A stretch of DNA of 64,000 nucleotides from Lichina pygmaea (Eukaryota; Ascomycota; Lichinomycetes; Lichinales; Lichinaceae), in assembly GCA_963422465.1 (NCBI GenBank), contig OY730172.1:1240001-1304000 (forward strand), read 5' to 3'. The position numbers and the translations under genes are program-made. A model generated the notes under the pieces. The model had not been told where the DNA came from, made no database searches, and saw only the letters and a list, made by a program, of their open reading frames with translations. Positions 60,118 to 64,000 of the stretch are shown in pieces. The number at the start of each line of letters is the position of its first letter. Within the stretch, counting starts at the first letter, position 1.

Positions 60118-61461
60118 ACGCGGCTGCCGAAGCAAGGAAGCCCAAAGCCGATGGGAGTATTACGGCCTTCTTCGGGGCGCCGAAGAAGACCGTTGAGGGA
60201 GCTTCATCTACGGTGTCTTCAGTTCCAGCGTCGACGTCAACCTCGAGGGCGACCAAGACGACGTCCACTGATGACAATGCCACCACTCAAGCAAGCAGCG
60301 ATGCTCCGGGAGCAGCACCAGTGCCAGCAGCAACACTAGCACCAGCGTCATTCCTAGCACCACCGACAAGCAAGTTCAACAAGGACCGATGGGTGGCCAA
60401 GCTCAGCTCGGAGCAGCGAGAGCTGTTGAAGCTCGAGATCGACACGCTGCACAAATCGTGGTTGGCCCATCTGACGGACGAGATCTTGACGCCGTCGTTC
60501 CTCGAGCTCAAACGCTTCAAGCGTGAGCGCGAGAATGGCGAGACGGTCTTTCCGGCCATGGAGAATGTGTATTTCTGGTAATTGATCTTTCTCATTTCAT
60601 GCTAGTAGTATCTCACCAAAAAAAAACCTTCCACCTGCCTCCCTGTTCTTTTTCTTTTCTTTTTCTTTCCTCTCCAAGGGACAACGACTGACAAAAGATA
60701 CTTCGCCAGGTCCTGACATACACCCCTGCCCAGCATCAAGGCGGTCATCGTCGGCCAAGACCCGTACCACAACGTGAACCAGGCGCACGGGCTCGCCTTT
60801 TCAGTGCGACCGCCGACGCCGGCACTGCCGTCGCTGTGGAACATGTGCACGGCGCTCAAGAGCGACTACGGCGACTCGTTCCGGCCGCCGCCGAGGAACA
60901 CGGGCCTGCTAACGCCCTGGGCCGACCGCGGCGTGCTCATGCTCAACACCTGCCTCACCGTGCGCGCCCACTAGGCCAACAGCCACGCCAACAAGGGCTG
61001 GGAGCGCTTCACCCAGAAGGTCATCGACGTCGTCGCCCGCCTGCACTCCTCCCGCGGCGGCGTCGTCTTCCTCGCCTGGGGCTCGCCCGCCCAGAAACAC
61101 GTCGCCAAGGTCGATCGCCGCAGGCATCTCGTCCTGCAGAGCGTACACCCGAGTCTGTTAAGCGCCAGCAAAGAATTCGTAAGCAGTCTCGTCTCTTTTT
61201 CTCTTTTCCCCTCTCTCTCCGTCCCTCCCTCTGTCTTATTCCCGCCAGCTCCCGCTCCTCCTCCCCAACCCCAATCTGCACCCCCATCCCACCATCTTTC
61301 ATCAAAACTCAAGCCTCATTCATTAACTTATCGCACTGTGGCTCTTTCGCCGAGGACAGTTCACCTGCAGCCACTTCAAAGAGACCAACGACTGGCTGCG
61401 CACGCACTACGGAAACGACGGATCCATCGACTGGAACCTTGACGTCGAAGCCGGCCTGTAA
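60021..61461 (+). pseudogene. Decayed uracil-DNA glycosylase gene (UNG1-like)
   Basis: UNG removes uracil from DNA. Segments 60021-60577, 60710-61178 and 61360-61461 join in phase and carry the whole family-1 UNG domain: 'VIVGQDPYHNVNQAHGLAFS' (catalytic Asp, uracil-pocket Tyr), 'RGVLMLNTCLTVRAH', 'GWERFTQ', '[13 protein letters not shown]', '[13 protein letters not shown]' and '[13 protein letters not shown]'. It is probably non-functional. The frame has no ATG before the catalytic domain. A TGA at 60714-60716 replaces the residue after 'YFWS' (usually Arg). A TAG at 60972-60974 replaces the residue after 'TVRAH' (Gln in human UNG). The invariant HPSPLS reads HPSLLS. Each change is one C-to-T step from the expected codon. 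Its N-terminus overlaps the inverted duplication. Intron sites are still good, so decay looks recent. Confidence 0.85.
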
Positions 61462-62393
61462 CGTGGTACTACTATATATATATGTATATGTATAAAGCTA
61501 CTCTCCCGTTCCTGAGCGACTCCTGACATCCGCAAATCTAGAGTTACACCGTCGATACTGTGCGCCGGTGTCAAAGTCGGAGTCGGAGTCGGGGTCGGAG
61601 TTGGAGTTGGAGTTGGAGTTGGAGTCGGAATCGGATCTCGAGAGTGAGGACAAAGAGTGTGGACGAAAATTGGGCGAGAGTCGAGGGGCCTTCCCCATGT
61701 TTCAAAATATTAAACATCTGATTTCCAATCTCCAATTTCCAACTTCCAACAGATCTTGCTGAGAGGGAACTGAAGGGTGTTTGATTCTGAACATGTTGTT
61801 CGCTACGTAAGGGGATACTCGGTACGGTACGTACGTACGTATGTACAGCAAGGACTAAACTTACGAGTACAGTACGGTAGCTGTTGACATGTTGAGTTGC
61901 CCTTCATTTTGTGTTGCATGGAATGGGACAATGACGATACGTGGATCATGGGACTAAAAAAGTAAAAGAGTCGGAGGTAGTACTTCTATATACCGTACGG
62001 AAGTACCGTACCACATACAGACATAGCGCGTAACTTACGTACGTACCCCGTAGTCAAATCTCTCGATGACCGACGACTGACGGATGACCGACAACGAAAA
62101 GAGACAGGTCTTTCAAAGTCAGAAAAGACAAAGTACCGTAACCTGGCACACACCCACAATCACATCCACATCCACTTTTTACTCTGTACTGTACTGTACG
62201 ACAAGAACTGTTTGTTGATTCAAGAGTACCGTAACCGATCACGTGGTGCTCAGTATCACCCAACGCTCACTTGAGCGACCGAGGACCCCCTTGATAAAAA
62301 GTTGAATAACTCCGTGGATTCTTGTCAGAATAGTCTCAAGCTTGGATATCTAATAGAATAGCATACAGAGAAGAGATATTGAGCAATAGAAGT
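61462..62393. other. Intergenic with microsatellite and GTAC-rich sequence
   Basis: A GGAGTY hexamer array lies at about 61575-61640. TACGTAC/GGTACGG motifs are dense at 61815-61875 and 61990-62050. The right end probably includes the end of the transposon whose transposase follows. I could not set its terminal repeat. Confidence 0.5.
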
Positions 62394-64000
62394 CTAGTAT
62401 ACAAAGCGTGATGGCTTCCTCAAGACTCGGCCACGTGAATTCAGTCTTGGAGCCTCCTCCTCAGAGCTCCACTCATCTCCATCATCATCAACAGCAGGAG
62501 CTTCGTTGCTTGGTGGAGAAGATTCCTCGACAGTCTCTGAGGGTTCCTGGACCTTCCCATTTCCTTGTGCCTGCTTCTTGGCCTCCTTATTGGCTTTCAC
62601 AATTGCAGCCTTTTTAGCCTTCTCTTCTCTGGCCACTTGACGAGCAATTTCTCGATTTGTCCGTTGCTCTTCCTTCTCCAATTGCTTCCGTGCACGTAGC
62701 TGTGCTACCTCCTCCTTCTTCCTATCCTTCTCCTCCTTTTTCTGCTCTTCTTCCTGCTCTTTTTCGCTATTTCTTGCAAGTGCAGCTTGGATTTTCGATG
62801 GAGTGAAGATCTGAGGCTTATTATCCTCCTCTCCAAGCAAATTAAGCCGCTTTCCTCGCTGTTTCTTCTTCTTCTCCATTAGTAAAGCCTCTGTTAGCTG
62901 CTCCACTGTAGCTTTGTTGAGATCTCGCTCCGTGATGACTTTTGCGAAGCCATCCCTGATCCGCTCAAGTCCTTCTGTAGAACCAGCTTTCTTCTGCATC
63001 CGAATTGCATAACGGAAAAATTTGAATGTGACAGGGGTCTTAGCATGGGTAGGGGCAGGTCTCTGAGGTGTATGAGAAGAGAGATCAAGAATATTAAGCA
63101 CTCGAGAGGCATTAAGAGGGAAAATACCAGTAGCTTCAAAAGCTGACTGAATATTCTCAGTTGTGAAGCTTTTTTGCCAAGCAGAATAGAAGATAGGCCA
63201 GAAGATATGTTTTGTGATAGACGTAATGCCTAAGCTATTACGCATCACAGCATCAAGCTCTTGGGAATAACGTTGTGCTAGGGGAGAGAACAGACCAACA
63301 TCAAGAGGCTGTAATCGGTGTGTAGTATGAGGAGGCAGTACAAGAACAACAATACTATTTGCATAAGCATATTCAAGAAAAGAAAGATTAACATGACTTG
63401 AATGACCATCAACTATAAGAAGACGACGACGGCTTCGTCCTACCTGAGCTTCAGTACACCTGTTGAAGACTTTCTGTAGCCATTGAAGACCCAGATCGTT
63501 ATTTGTCCACCCTTTCTCAGAGACAGCAAAGTATGCCTCAGTGTCATTCAGATCTTGTACCCAGGTGTCAAGAAGGTCATGCGATTAACCTTGATAGATA
63601 AGAGTTGGAGGGATGTATAATCCAGTTGCTCGAACACAAGCAACTAGAGTCACAAACTCCCGACTCCCATCTTGGTTGATGCCTAGAATCTTGCCAGTTT
63701 TCCGTGCCTCCTTGTTGATGATACGTCGTGTGGCATGCCCCTGGCCAATAAGGAAGCCTTTCTCGTCGACGTTGTAGATGTTGTCAGCCGTGATATGGTA
63801 TTTCTCAATAGCGTCGGATAACTATGTAAGAATTAGCAAAGTTTTATGAATAACGTTAGGGATAGTGATACCAGCTGGTAAAAAGCCTTGATTTGAGCTA
63901 TAGACTCTGCCCATTTGCGTTTCTTGTCTATAGGCTTTAGGTAGACACTTTCCAGAGTGTCCAAATGACGTTGAACAAACCGTCGAGTCCAGCACTTCCC
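62394..64000 (-). mobile_element. Fot/pogo-like DNA transposon, transposase (C-terminal part)
   Basis: This is a cut-and-paste transposase of the DDE_1 (pogo/Fot) type, running off the right edge, so the N-terminal DNA-binding part is not seen. The minus strand carries the acidic triad in order: 'NIYNVDEKGFLIGQGHATR', 'LLIVDGHSSHVNLSFLEYA' and 'PPHTTHRLQPLDVGLF'. A 50-nt spliceosomal-type intron fits at 63871-63822 ('FYQL-LSDAIEKYHITADN'). After the catalytic domain comes a long Lys/Glu-rich coiled-coil tail (about residues 150-250 of the last 284 codons) ending 'GRVLRKPSRFVY'. One in-frame TAA at 63587-63585 interrupts the domain after 'TLIYQG', so this copy is probably inactive unless complemented. 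Confidence 0.86.

Noticed and set aside
59918-60286. Minus-strand protein gene overlapping the UNG 5' end
   Set aside because: The frame is explained by the inverted copy of UNG sequence and antisense of UNG codons.

Overview
This window is nuclear DNA of a filamentous ascomycete (Pezizomycotina). The evidence is short spliceosomal introns (about 50-120 nt) with GT..AG ends and CTAAC/CTGAC branch-like motifs, a divergent H2A-H2B histone pair with H2A ending in SQEL, fungus-restricted families (Dam1/DASH, Sqs1, Ytp1, fungal NDUFA9 and NDUFB9), and Fot/pogo-like and Tad-like transposable elements. Exon models were built by hand from splice signals, phase agreement and family knowledge. No search was run.

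Layout, left to right: the 3' part of GAA1 (GPI transamidase); divergent RPN9 and NDUFA9; a 2.9 kb gene-poor gap; IWR1; a cis-prenyltransferase; a HeLo-like/ankyrin protein; an LACTB2-like metallo-beta-lactamase; a YTP1-like membrane protein; EFM5; DAM1; SQS1 divergent to ATG4. From 31 to 37 kb is a transposon-derived island with LINE remnants and a small TA-flanked inverted-repeat element. Then come the H2B/H2A pair, a 2.9 kb gap, divergent NDUFB9 and KGD2, a predicted secreted protein of unknown family, divergent SPX-RING and JJJ1 genes, a gap with a second copy of the small element, an F-box/YccV protein, and a conserved protein I do not recognise. The right end (59-64 kb) is again repeat-rich: a 0.2 kb inverted-repeat element, a decayed uracil-DNA glycosylase gene with an inverted duplication over its 5' end, and a Fot/pogo-like transposase running off the window.

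Most genes are unlinked housekeeping genes. Two nucleus-encoded complex I subunits plus KGD2 serve mitochondrial respiration. No secondary-metabolite, CRISPR or toxin cluster was seen. Five gene pairs are divergent over 0.2-0.7 kb and probably share promoters. The most notable items are the broken UNG copy, whose lesions all read as C-to-T changes, the two small inverted-repeat families, the HeLo-like protein without a nucleotide-binding core, and 13-14 nt micro-exons in two genes.
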